Assembly: GCA_934101865.1 (NCBI GenBank)
Contig: CAKOSA010000015.1
Location: 1 to 19,529, forward strand
Direction of reading: 5' to 3'
Length of the DNA stretch: 19,529 nt
Source: an uncultured Bacilli bacterium
GTDB lineage: Bacteria; Bacillota_I; Bacilli_A; RF39; UBA660
A program made the translations under genes and the position numbers. How positions within the stretch are numbered: the stretch's first letter is position 1; each line of letters begins with the position of its first letter. Below are positions 1-7,417 of the stretch, piece by piece. A model generated the notes under the pieces. It ran no database searches and was not told where the DNA came from. It was given only the letters and a program-made list of their open reading frames with translations.

Positions 1-91
1 TGACAACAAATTGCTAATGAAACCAATAAATATAAGGGTTTAGTAAAAGAAAAATTTTTTTTCGTGTCTCTAACCTGGGAAATTTTTGTAA
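1..91. other. Window edge with no supported gene
   Basis: No gene is supported here. One plus frame is open from the edge but has no family resemblance, and a second plus frame stops within 45 bases. A T-rich run near 53-62 could belong to a terminator for the minus-strand gene ending at 92, but I see no convincing stem. The stretch may hold the tail of a gene that begins outside the window. Confidence 0.3.
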
Positions 92-775
92 CTATTTGTC
101 GAGATGGAGCATTTGCTCTATTTTATCGGTTGATATGGTGATGTTTTTTAGCTTGATATTTACTTTATTATCTTTGCTTTTTAGGTTAAAGGCTTTATCG
201 TTGGGGATGGTAAATTTGAATTTATTGAATTTTGATTTGGACCTATCAAAGAATGAGGCGGTTATATCAAAGTGTCGATATATGTATTTTTGATAATTTT
301 CCTCATCTAAATATAGTGTTGAGAGGATTGTGCAGATGTTAACTTTTCTTCCTTTTATTAGTATTTCTTCTAATAAGGGTAGGATTTCTTTGGGTTCTTC
401 GAGCATTAGGTCGTCAAATTCTGATATTAGGGTTATGATTAGGGGGTATTTTGATAGGTCGGAGGCTTTTTCTCTGATTTCTATTTCTTTTAAAAGGCCT
501 TTTAATACCTCGGGTATGTATTTTGTTTCCTTAATAATGGGGCTTATGAAGTGACTACTGTTATCGTATATTTTGTAATCTACGCCTTTAACATCGATTG
601 GTAATATTTTTACTTCTTCTTTTTTATTTTTTGATATTAGTTCATATAGAATATTACTTACTAAATCGCTTTTTGAGTAATCATCAAGGCCGGTTATTAG
701 GATATTGGGATAGGTTTTTAAGTCTATTTTTATGTGTTTATTTTTATTTCTTCCAATTGTTATATTTGTTTCCAT
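92..775 (-). CDS. Degenerate FtsK/SpoIIIE-like ATPase, 227 aa
   Basis: This resembles the core of the FtsK/SpoIIIE hexameric DNA translocase domain, but without membrane segments, linker or C-terminal gamma winged helix. Recognisable landmarks are the strand before Walker A (residues 24-36), a DVKGVD segment (61-66, compare DPKGVE in FtsK), the helix around 80-98, and KGRKVNICTILST (131-143, compare RGRAAGIHLILATQ). Walker A reads GLDDYSKS, with Ser in place of the second Gly, and Walker B reads LISEFDDLM, with Ser in place of the catalytic-site Asp. ATP turnover is therefore doubtful. The start at 775 was preferred because AGAAGGA lies just upstream and the frame otherwise runs into the preceding gene, which ends at 790. 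It follows that membrane-protein gene by 14 nt, so the two are probably co-transcribed. FtsK-like ancestry is fairly clear; function is unknown. Confidence 0.7.
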   Translation of the reverse strand: METNITIGRNKNKHIKIDLKTYPNILITGLDDYSKSDLVSNILYELISKNKKEEVKILPIDVKGVDYKIYDNSSHFISPIIKETKYIPEVLKGLLKEIEIREKASDLSKYPLIITLISEFDDLMLEEPKEILPLLEEILIKGRKVNICTILSTLYLDEENYQKYIYRHFDITASFFDRSKSKFNKFKFTIPNDKAFNLKSKDNKVNIKLKNITISTDKIEQMLHLDK

Positions 776-789
776 TTTATTCCTTCTTT

Positions 790-1320
790 CTAATAGGTTA
801 TTGGGGTACGGAAGAGGGTGCTTACTATTACATCTATTAAGAATATTATTATTAGCCACGTGCATATTTTTACTTGGGTAGTTAGTTTTATTTGGGGTAG
901 TATTTTTAATAAATGGGGTTCTATTTCATAGATTAGTACCATTCCTCCGACAGCAAATGTTAGGACACTTCTTAGGCATACTAGGCCTTGGATGTTCATA
1001 AAGAGACCTCTATAATCCCACAGTCTTAATCCTTGGAATTTTAATATGTATAGTCCGACGATGTATTCTAATAATCCGGTTATAAGCATTATGCTTAGGA
1101 ATAGTAAAATGGGATGTTTTTTTAGGGGTTTTAGGTAATATATTAGTACAGCACCGGTTCCATAAATGGGAAGGCAAGGGCCGTATAGTGACCCGCGATT
1201 AGCGAACACGCCCTCGGTAAATTTGTAAAAAATTACTTCGTAAATGAAGCCGACGAAGGCCCCGATAAAAAATATTGCTATTAGTAGTATTATTTTGTTG
1301 ATTTTTCCTTCTTCTTTCAT
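790..1320 (-). CDS. CmpB-like putative ABC transporter permease family membrane protein (PF06541 type)
   Basis: A 176-aa integral membrane protein with about five hydrophobic segments (roughly residues 8-26, 48-66, 70-95, 113-133, 147-170). It carries the family landmarks: a GFIYEV motif at the end of helix 1, a segment of the form NRGSLYGPCLPIYG (residues 41-54), a LEYIVG motif in helix 3, a LRLWDYRG segment and the NIQGLVCLRS motif before helix 4. These match the family named putative ABC-transporter type IV / CmpB, although no transport activity is established for it. The start has GAGGAG eight bases upstream and an extended -10 promoter (1338-1366). It is the first gene of a likely pair with the FtsK-like gene downstream. 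Family call is strong; substrate and role are unknown. Confidence 0.8.
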   Translation of the reverse strand: MKEEGKINKIILLIAIFFIGAFVGFIYEVIFYKFTEGVFANRGSLYGPCLPIYGTGAVLIYYLKPLKKHPILLFLSIMLITGLLEYIVGLYILKFQGLRLWDYRGLFMNIQGLVCLRSVLTFAVGGMVLIYEIEPHLLKILPQIKLTTQVKICTWLIIIFLIDVIVSTLFRTPITY

Positions 1321-1337
1321 AACTTCTCCTCTATTTT

Positions 1338-1366
1338 AGTATATCACGAATGGGCGGAATTGTAAA
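1338..1366 (-). promoter_or_regulatory. Sigma-A promoter of the CmpB-like gene
   Basis: On the minus strand, TTTACA (1366-1361) and TATACT (1343-1338) are separated by exactly 17 bases, and a TG one base before the -10 makes it an extended -10. The gene starts 17 nt downstream at 1320. Confidence 0.65.
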
Positions 1367-1388
1367 TTTTTTTTGAGGGGGATGTAAA

Positions 1389-1412
1389 GTAAAAGAACTA
1401 GGGGGCTAGTTC
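1389..1412 (-). terminator. Intrinsic terminator overlapping the RluA stop codon
   Basis: GAACTAG (1395-1401) and CTAGTTC (1406-1412) form a perfect 7-bp stem with a 4-base loop. On the minus strand it is followed by TTTT and a T-rich tail. The TAG stop (1398-1400) of the pseudouridine synthase lies inside the stem. Confidence 0.55.
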
Positions 1413-2039
1413 AGGTGGTGGTGGGGCGATAAAAATCATTTTTTCGTGGGTATAGGGGTTAATTATGGTTAATTTGTAGGCGTGGAGGAGCAATCTTGGG
1501 GATTTGGTGGTGCTTCCGTACTTGCTATCTCCGATTATGGGGTGGTCAATACTGCTTAGAGCGACCCTAATTTGGTTCTTCTTACCGGTTTTTATTTCTA
1601 TATCCAAGAGCGTTGTATTTTTGGTGCTTGATATTTTTTGGTATTTGGTTATGGCTAGGGGATCGTTTGGATTATTAGTTACATATACGATATGGGCTTT
1701 ATTTTCTTGAAGATGATTTTGGATAGTTCCTTCATTGGAGGTAATTCCTTCAACACGAGCTAGGTATTTGCGTTCAATTGCTATATTGTTCCAATTATTT
1801 TGGAGAAGGGTTTTGGTTTTGATATCTTTGGCGAAAAGGACGATACCGGAAGTATCTTTATCTAATCTATGAACTATGAATACTTTATTTTGTTTATTTT
1901 TTTGTTTTAGATAAGTATATACTTCGTGGTATAGGGTTCGTTCTTTTTCTTTGGGAGTGGATACACAGAGTAGTTTGGCGGGTTTGGATACGGCTAATAG
2001 GTGTTTATCTTCATATATTATGTTTAGTTTCTTCTTCAT
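1398..2039 (-). CDS. RluA-family pseudouridine synthase, 213 aa
   Basis: Isomerises uridine to pseudouridine in structured RNA, most likely rRNA. The diagnostic catalytic motif HRLDKDTSG is at residues 57-65, with the nucleophilic Asp at 60. The RKYLARVEG segment (about 90-98), KTGKKNQIR (151-159) and the HPIIGDSKYGS motif near 167-177 are also family hallmarks. At 213 residues it lacks the N-terminal S4 domain of RluD/RluC and begins directly with the catalytic core, as in the short RluA-type enzymes. Its start, preceded by AAGAGGAAAAA, lies inside the last 29 bases of the upstream gene, so translation of the two is probably coupled. The C-terminus is proline-rich (APPPPELAP). The target uridine cannot be told from sequence. 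Confidence 0.93.
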   Translation of the reverse strand: MKKKLNIIYEDKHLLAVSKPAKLLCVSTPKEKERTLYHEVYTYLKQKNKQNKVFIVHRLDKDTSGIVLFAKDIKTKTLLQNNWNNIAIERKYLARVEGITSNEGTIQNHLQENKAHIVYVTNNPNDPLAITKYQKISSTKNTTLLDIEIKTGKKNQIRVALSSIDHPIIGDSKYGSTTKSPRLLLHAYKLTIINPYTHEKMIFIAPPPPELAP

Positions 2040-2784
2040 TTTTTCCTCTTTCTTGTACTAAGTAGTTATAACTATTGGGAATGGAGAGTTTTATTTCGTC
2101 TCTCATATATATTTCTTTTATTTCATTCATTATTTTTATATTTTCATCATTGTAGAAATAATCGTAGGTTTTATAATTGAAATCTAGGTTATCAAAGGCT
2201 TTATTTAGAACGTTGCTATTTAATATGGGGTCGGTTGATATTTGCGATAGTTGCCAAACAAGTGATGGGTATTTGAAATCTTCATAGTTGGAACTTGGGT
2301 ATAGTTTACACCATTTTTCATAGTATAGGAATTGACAAAGACTGTTGGCTATCTCGAATTTGGCAGACTTTATTTCTAAATTGCAGTCTAAATACATTGT
2401 CATATTTTCTAAATCGGTTAGGGCATCGGGAATAAGACCGACATAGCATTTTATTTCTTTGGCTCGGGGAGGCCAATCGACGTGAAGATAGTTTTCGAGT
2501 TGATACATAAAATAGTCATTTTCTTTGTGCCACCTTATTCGGTATTTTTTGATTTTTTTGGGAAGTAGTTCTACTTCTTCGTCGTATAGTTTGCCTATTA
2601 ATTCTTCAATTAGTTCTTCTTTATTTGGTTTATTTAGAATATTGTACATATCAAGAAAGCGGACTATTAATCTGTTTCGTAAATCCATTATTTCTTCTTC
2701 GGGAAAGTTTGCTATTTCTTTTATTATTCTTATATTTTCTTCTTTTGTTAGCATTTCAAATTTTATTGTTGGGCATTTTGCCAT
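2011..2784 (-). CDS. Hypothetical protein, 257 aa
   Basis: I do not recognise this protein. It is soluble in appearance, with no signal peptide or membrane span. The N-terminal ~90 residues are rich in Glu, Lys and Leu and look helical; the centre is aromatic, including a HVDWPPRAKEIKCYVG segment, and there is no HExxH, Walker or other catalytic signature that I can name. The start at 2784 was chosen over an upstream in-frame ATG at 2847 because AAGGTGG lies at the right distance and the promoter at 2819-2847 would put the upstream codon ahead of the transcript start. It ends in TGA and overlaps the RluA-type gene by 29 nt, so it probably leads a two-gene operon. A link to RNA modification is only guilt by association. 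Confidence 0.75.
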   Translation of the reverse strand: MAKCPTIKFEMLTKEENIRIIKEIANFPEEEIMDLRNRLIVRFLDMYNILNKPNKEELIEELIGKLYDEEVELLPKKIKKYRIRWHKENDYFMYQLENYLHVDWPPRAKEIKCYVGLIPDALTDLENMTMYLDCNLEIKSAKFEIANSLCQFLYYEKWCKLYPSSNYEDFKYPSLVWQLSQISTDPILNSNVLNKAFDNLDFNYKTYDYFYNDENIKIMNEIKEIYMRDEIKLSIPNSYNYLVQERGKNEEETKHNI

Positions 2785-2818
2785 TGTTACCACCTTATTT
2801 ACTTCTTTTTCTAACTTG

Positions 2819-2847
2819 ATTATAATATATATATGTTTATTTTTCAA
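2819..2847 (-). promoter_or_regulatory. Sigma-A promoter of the hypothetical-rluA operon
   Basis: TTGAAA (2847-2842) and a perfect TATAAT (2824-2819) are spaced by exactly 17 bases on the minus strand, about 35 bases upstream of the chosen start at 2784. This placement also argues against the upstream ATG at 2847. Confidence 0.75.
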
Positions 2848-2943
2848 TGAATTTCACTTAATTTTCAGGATAAAATGGAAAATATGGGTAATCAAAGTTA
2901 TTTTATGCACATAGAAAGAGGAAATGGAAAAAAACAAGAGGAA

Positions 2944-5900
2944 TTATTCTTCTTCTTGCTCATAAGATATTAGATATTTTAAATCTTCATCAGTTAATTT
3001 TTCAATTACGTTTTGATCTCTTGTATCGCCTTCGATTAGTTTGTCACTTAGCATTTTTTTCTTTTCTTGCAATTCTAGTATTTTTTCTTCGATAGTGCCT
3101 AAGGCAACTAATTTTACTACTTCTACATTATTTTTTTGGCCTATACGGTGGGCCCTATCGGTTGCTTGATTTTCGGCTTGGGGGTTCCACCATAAATCTA
3201 AGTGGATAACTATATCGGCACTGGTTAGATTTAATCCGGTTCCACCGGCTTTTAGCATTATTAAGAAAACGTTAGTATTATCGTTATTGAAATTGTCAAC
3301 TAATTGCATTCTTTTTTTGGCACTTACACTTCCGTCAAGCATATAGGTTGTTATTCCTTCATTGTTTAGAGAGCTATTGGCAAGGTCAAGAGCGGTTTTG
3401 AAGGAAGAAAATATTAGGATTTTATGTTCATTAGCAACGGCATCTTTTACAACTTTGACAAGATTTTCTATTTTGGAGCTTTCATCTGTATAGTTTTCAT
3501 ATACGATGCGGGGGTCTATACATAGTTGTCTAAGTCTCATAATAAGACCTAAGAATAGGAAACGGGCTTTACTCCAACCCTCAGTTCCTACTATTTCTTG
3601 TATTTCTTTATTTACTTTTTCTACCTCTTTGGCGTATAGTTTCTTTTGACTAGGAGACAATTCAATAAAAATATTGTTTTCTATTTTTTCAGGGAGGTCG
3701 GTTAGGACGTCTTTCTTCTTACGACGTAATATGAATGGTGATATTTGTTTATTTAAAGAAGACAACATTTTATTGGTAGTATCGTCAAATTCTTTTACAC
3801 TATATTTATTTGAGAAATTTAGGAGAGAACCTAAAAATCCCGGCATAATAAAGTTGAATATACTCCATAGCTCAGTAACAGAATTTTCTAGTGGAGTTCC
3901 TGTTAAGGCGATTTTGGTATGAGCTTTTATTTTATAGGCTCTCTTAGTTGCAACGGCATTTGGGTTTTTGATATTTTGAGCCTCATCTATAATACATACT
4001 TCGAAGTTCATTTTTTCGTAGTAATCAAAGTCTTCACGAAGTAGTCCGTACGATGTTATATATATGGATGCGGATTTTTCAAAGAGGGATTTTCTCTTTT
4101 CCTTAGTACCGGCAAGGACGGCATATTTTATTTCTGGTGTAAACTTTAATATTTCATTTTCCCAGTTATAGACTAAGGAAGTTGGAACGACTATCAAAAA
4201 TTTACTATCTGGTTTCTCTTTAAGTACTTTCTTTATAAAATAAAGGGTTTGAAGGGATTTACCTAATCCCATTTCATCAGCAAGGATACCACCAAAACCG
4301 CATTTATATATATTATAAAGCCATTTTATACCTACTTTTTGGTAATCTCTGACTACTTTATTTTCATCCTTAGTAAAGGTTAACTTCATATTTTGATAAT
4401 TATGGAAGTTTTCTATAAATTCATCGAATATGCTATCTGTTTCTATTATGTTATATTTTGTTTTTTTGAGGCTATCTAAATATAGGGCCCTGTATTTCGG
4501 TATTTCTCCTACTCCGGAAGTTATATCCTTAGTAGTTAGGTTTAGAGTGCTAGCTAATTCTTCTAGTTCTTCTAATTCAGCGTTATTATTTAAATCAATA
4601 AAATTACCACTTTTTAATCGATAATATTTTTTCTTCTTTTTGAGAGATGCAAAAATATCGTCTAGTTCATCGGAGTTTATGTCTCCTAAGGAGAAATTGT
4701 AGTGCATAATATTGTCTTTTCCAATAGAGAAAGTGCTTTTTATATTGGTATTTTTTTCGATACTTATGTTTCGTATTTTAGTTGACGTAAAGGTTTCGTA
4801 CTTTTCGGATAGTTCTTTTATTCCTGTATCGAGAAAAGAACCTATATCTTCAATGTCATCCAAAGTTAATTTATTTTTTTTATTTATGAAGCCTTGTTTT
4901 AGAATATCGTTTATTAGTTCACCTTCATAATCCATATCTCTTAATATTTCTTTATCGTTATCAAAATAATCTATTTCTTTATTACCGTATTCTAATTTTA
5001 CATTACATATAATGTCGTTGTAATTCATATCGAAGTATAGTCTTGCATCGGGCTTTTTGGTGATTATGATGTTAGAGGCCGAACTGTCTACTTCGACTTT
5101 TTCTTTGACCGTAGGTAGAATGCTTTTAGAGAATGTTTCTAATTCTTCATCATCAAAAATGAGGGTTTCTATATCATTATTAAGCATTTCTTTTAATACC
5201 ATTGCATCGTGTTTCTTTAAATGATAGCATTCTTTTCCATATAATATATATTCAAAATCATCTGTAAGGTTGTATAAATCAGCATCAAGGTCAATAGAGA
5301 AAATATAATTCTGACCTTTTTTAGAAATTTTGGAGCCGAGAGGAAACCCTTCTTTAATATTTTTTATATATGGTCCATTTTTGATGCTAAATCCTTTATC
5401 TTTAATTAGATTTAATAATAATTTTTTGCCATTATCGTGGAGTTCGAGAATTTGGGTATTGCTCGTATATCCTTCCAATGAATAATAGTGGTCAATAAAT
5501 ATGTTTATTATTTTTGTATCCAACTCATTAAAATAGTGTTTATTGGCATCATAAGTGAAATTTTTGCCAAATTCAACAGTGCCAATGCCGTTTACATAGG
5601 CCTCGATAAAGTCTTGCATCTTGGTTTTAAGCATATACAAGCGATCAGTTCCTATGCGAAGGCCTATTTTTCCGTTTAAGTTTAATTCTACTTCTAGTTT
5701 TAATTCTTCTTTTACTTGATACTTAGAGGGAGCATTTTTAAGTAGTTTATTTAATACATCTCTACTTATATCTTTGGTAAAATCTTCTTTGGTTGTATTA
5801 AATATATTGTCTCCGTAGTAGTTAAAACAGGCGGCAATGTGAGGACATTTTGAATTGTAATAGAAGGCATTACAGTTGCATCTGAAACCTATCTTATCTT

Positions 5901-6099
5901 CAAAATCGTTACTTATTAATACGTCATAGTCTTGCCAGTAGAATTGTTTATTTTCGACAGAAAAAAAGTAATATGCTGTGTCAGCTCTTAGAATTTTCTT
6001 TTGAAAATGGACTTTATCTTTGGGATATTCGAGACTTTTTTCATAGCATTCTTTCCCTAAACTTTTTTTTATATATTTTTCTATGTCATTGTTATTCAT
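2944..6099 (-). CDS. SWIM zinc-finger SNF2-family DEAD/H helicase, 1051 aa
   Basis: A Swi2/Snf2-type ATPase, expected to translocate on double-stranded DNA and remodel protein-DNA complexes such as stalled RNA polymerase. The N-terminus has a SWIM zinc site, CxCx8CxH (C74, C76, C85, H87). A long middle region (about 100-570) corresponds to the bacterial SNF2-associated domain. The motor core follows: Walker A DEMGLGKS near 605-612, DEAQ near 703, TGTPLENS near 729, then the second RecA lobe with a DGSVSAKKR segment and the DRAHRIGQ arginine-finger motif near 978. Length is typical of Bacillota SWIM-SNF2 proteins. AAAGGAAG lies upstream of the start; the promoter is at 6125-6153, divergent from sir2. 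No restriction or phage-defence partner is adjacent, so a housekeeping role is more likely than a DISARM-type role. Confidence 0.93.
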   Translation of the reverse strand: MNNNDIEKYIKKSLGKECYEKSLEYPKDKVHFQKKILRADTAYYFFSVENKQFYWQDYDVLISNDFEDKIGFRCNCNAFYYNSKCPHIAACFNYYGDNIFNTTKEDFTKDISRDVLNKLLKNAPSKYQVKEELKLEVELNLNGKIGLRIGTDRLYMLKTKMQDFIEAYVNGIGTVEFGKNFTYDANKHYFNELDTKIINIFIDHYYSLEGYTSNTQILELHDNGKKLLLNLIKDKGFSIKNGPYIKNIKEGFPLGSKISKKGQNYIFSIDLDADLYNLTDDFEYILYGKECYHLKKHDAMVLKEMLNNDIETLIFDDEELETFSKSILPTVKEKVEVDSSASNIIITKKPDARLYFDMNYNDIICNVKLEYGNKEIDYFDNDKEILRDMDYEGELINDILKQGFINKKNKLTLDDIEDIGSFLDTGIKELSEKYETFTSTKIRNISIEKNTNIKSTFSIGKDNIMHYNFSLGDINSDELDDIFASLKKKKKYYRLKSGNFIDLNNNAELEELEELASTLNLTTKDITSGVGEIPKYRALYLDSLKKTKYNIIETDSIFDEFIENFHNYQNMKLTFTKDENKVVRDYQKVGIKWLYNIYKCGFGGILADEMGLGKSLQTLYFIKKVLKEKPDSKFLIVVPTSLVYNWENEILKFTPEIKYAVLAGTKEKRKSLFEKSASIYITSYGLLREDFDYYEKMNFEVCIIDEAQNIKNPNAVATKRAYKIKAHTKIALTGTPLENSVTELWSIFNFIMPGFLGSLLNFSNKYSVKEFDDTTNKMLSSLNKQISPFILRRKKKDVLTDLPEKIENNIFIELSPSQKKLYAKEVEKVNKEIQEIVGTEGWSKARFLFLGLIMRLRQLCIDPRIVYENYTDESSKIENLVKVVKDAVANEHKILIFSSFKTALDLANSSLNNEGITTYMLDGSVSAKKRMQLVDNFNNDNTNVFLIMLKAGGTGLNLTSADIVIHLDLWWNPQAENQATDRAHRIGQKNNVEVVKLVALGTIEEKILELQEKKKMLSDKLIEGDTRDQNVIEKLTDEDLKYLISYEQEEE

Positions 6100-6124
6100 A
6101 TATATGCACTTCCTTTTGAAATTT

Positions 6125-6153
6125 ATTATAACATTTCATATAGTATAAGTAAA
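6125..6153 (-). promoter_or_regulatory. Promoter of the SNF2 helicase gene
   Basis: TATAAT (6130-6125) with TTTACT (6153-6148) 17 bases upstream on the minus strand. Transcription would start about 20 bases ahead of the ATG at 6099. The -35 is four of six to consensus. Confidence 0.6.
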
Positions 6154-6160
6154 CATTTTT

Positions 6161-6184
6161 TGGTGATTTTGTTGGTGATTTTGA
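6161..6184. repeat. Tandem 12-bp repeat between divergent promoters
   Basis: TGGTGATTTTGT (6161-6172) is followed at once by TGGTGATTTTGA (6173-6184), identical at 11 of 12 positions. It lies between the SNF2 -35 and the sir2 -10 and covers the sir2 -35. The position suggests an operator, but no regulator is known from the sequence. Confidence 0.5.
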
Positions 6185-6200
6185 AATTTTGAGTTATAAT
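6172..6200 (+). promoter_or_regulatory. Promoter of sir2, placed for a possibly leaderless mRNA
   Basis: TATAAT (6195-6200) with TTGGTG (6172-6177) 17 bases upstream. The ATG is at 6205, only four bases after the -10, so the predicted transcript start falls on or just after the start codon. Confidence 0.5.
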
Positions 6201-6204
6201 TGTT

Positions 6205-6948
6205 ATGGTGATTAATGTGGATAAAATAGAAAGTCTTATTAATATGATTAATGAGTGTAATAATATTGTGGTTTTTACAGGAGCTGGGGTTAGTACCGAG
6301 AGTGGTATTCCTGATTTTCGGAGCAAGGATGGGCTATATAATATGAAATATAGTTATCCGCCAGAGGAAATTCTTAATCATAGTTTTTTTATGAATAATC
6401 CAGAAGAGTTTTATAGATTTTATAGGGATAAACTTAATGTTTTGGATAAGGAACCGAATATTGTGCATAATACTTTGAGAAGACTTGAAGATATGGGAAA
6501 AGTTAAGGGAATTATTACGCAAAATATTGACGGATTACACGAAAAGGCTGGGAGTAAAAATGTTGTTACTTTTCACGGAAGTGTGTATAATAATCACTGC
6601 ATAAAATGTAGTAAATTTTATTCTGCGGAAGAGGTGTTTAATAGTACGGGAATTTGTAGATGTGAGTGTGGAGGGATTATAAAGCCGGATGTTGTTTTGT
6701 ATGAGGAGGAAATTCCCCGAGATGTGCTTAGGAATAGTACGGAGATGATTGCTAAGTGTGATATGCTCCTTGTTTTGGGGACTTCGCTTACGGTATATCC
6801 GGCTAGTGGGCTTATTAATTATTTTCGGGGTAAGTACTTGGTTATTGTTAATAGGGATACTACTAGTTATGACAATAGGGCTGATTTGGTTATTAATATG
6901 GGGCTTAAAGAGGTATTTGAAATGATAGATAATTATTTTAAAGTTTAA
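6205..6948 (+). CDS. cobB: Sir2-family NAD-dependent protein deacylase (CobB-like)
   Basis: Removes acetyl or other acyl groups from lysine, using NAD+ and releasing nicotinamide and O-acyl-ADP-ribose. Motifs are complete: GAGVSTESGIPDFRS at 26-40 (NAD binding), TQNID at 105-109, catalytic His124 in the FHGS context, a zinc-binding set CxxC (132, 135) plus CxCxC (151-155), and GTSLTVYPA near 192-200. At 247 aa it is a normal length for a bacterial class U or III sirtuin. The start is uncertain: no Shine-Dalgarno precedes the ATG at 6205, and the -10 lies four bases upstream, so translation may start on a leaderless message at 6205 or at the in-frame GTG at 6208. It is divergent from the SNF2 gene and convergent with hsp20. 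Function is near certain; the exact N-terminus is not. Confidence 0.93.
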   Translation: MVINVDKIESLINMINECNNIVVFTGAGVSTESGIPDFRSKDGLYNMKYSYPPEEILNHSFFMNNPEEFYRFYRDKLNVLDKEPNIVHNTLRRLEDMGKVKGIITQNIDGLHEKAGSKNVVTFHGSVYNNHCIKCSKFYSAEEVFNSTGICRCECGGIIKPDVVLYEEEIPRDVLRNSTEMIAKCDMLLVLGTSLTVYPASGLINYFRGKYLVIVNRDTTSYDNRADLVINMGLKEVFEMIDNYFKV

Positions 6949-6976
6949 TTTTTTAAATGTACCCTACGGGACTAAA

Positions 6977-7003
6977 AAAACTAGAGTTTGTGGCTCTAGT
7001 TTT
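6977..7003. terminator. Bidirectional intrinsic terminator between sir2 and hsp20
   Basis: AAAACTAGAG (6977-6986) and CTCTAGTTTT (6994-7003) form a perfect 10-bp stem with a 7-base loop. On the minus strand a run of seven T follows, and on the plus strand a T-rich tail, so it can serve both convergent genes. Confidence 0.85.
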
Positions 7004-7009
7004 ATTGTT

Positions 7010-7390
7010 TTATTTTACTTCGATTTGTTTCTTGTTACTGTTTGCATCTTCTTTAGGAACGGTTACTTTTAGTATTCCGTTATTGAAGTGTGCTTCAATT
7101 TCGTTTTCTTTTACTTCTCCTAAGTAGAATGATCTTTGGTATTTTCCATAATATTTTCTTTCTCTTCTTAGGTATTTTTTGTGTTCATCTTCGTGTTCTT
7201 CTTCAGTTTTTTCTGCTGTTATTGTAAGGGTTCCTTTGTGCATTTCTACTTTGATATCTTTTTTATCAAAACCAGGGATATCCATTTCGATATGGATTAT
7301 TCCTTTCTTTTCATAGATATCGCATTTCATATTCTCCTCTTTTTCTAAATCTTCTAACATATTATCTAAAAACATTCTTCTTGGTAACAT
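7010..7390 (-). CDS. Small heat shock protein Hsp20 (alpha-crystallin), 126 aa
   Basis: An ATP-independent holdase that binds unfolding proteins as an oligomer in the cytoplasm. The alpha-crystallin domain covers about residues 23-115 and ends in the family signature AHFNNGILKVTVPK. The loop between strands is very rich in Glu, His and Lys. The N-terminal arm is short, about 20 residues, and the C-terminal tail has IEVK in place of the usual IxI anchor. The ATG at 7390 was chosen because AAAGGAG lies eight bases upstream; an in-frame TTG at 7408 overlaps that ribosome binding site and is unlikely. Only 27 bases separate it from htpG, so both are probably expressed from the CIRCE-like promoter at 9331-9374. 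Holdase and Hsp90 in one heat-shock operon fits their roles. Confidence 0.93.
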   Translation of the reverse strand: MLPRRMFLDNMLEDLEKEENMKCDIYEKKGIIHIEMDIPGFDKKDIKVEMHKGTLTITAEKTEEEHEDEHKKYLRRERKYYGKYQRSFYLGEVKENEIEAHFNNGILKVTVPKEDANSNKKQIEVK

Positions 7391-7417
7391 AATACCATCT
7401 CCTTTCAATTTATTTTA

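Noticed and set aside
2848..2943. Possible terminator after the SNF2 gene (T run near the stop codon)
   Set aside because: Only a weak, mismatched six-pair stem over the stop codon precedes GTTTTTTT; nothing else in this gap is structured, so no terminator is called.
2944..6948. SNF2 helicase plus Sir2 as a phage-defence island
   Set aside because: Both families occur in defence systems, but here each is a complete stand-alone housekeeping-type protein, they are divergently transcribed and no methylase, nuclease or other defence partner is near.
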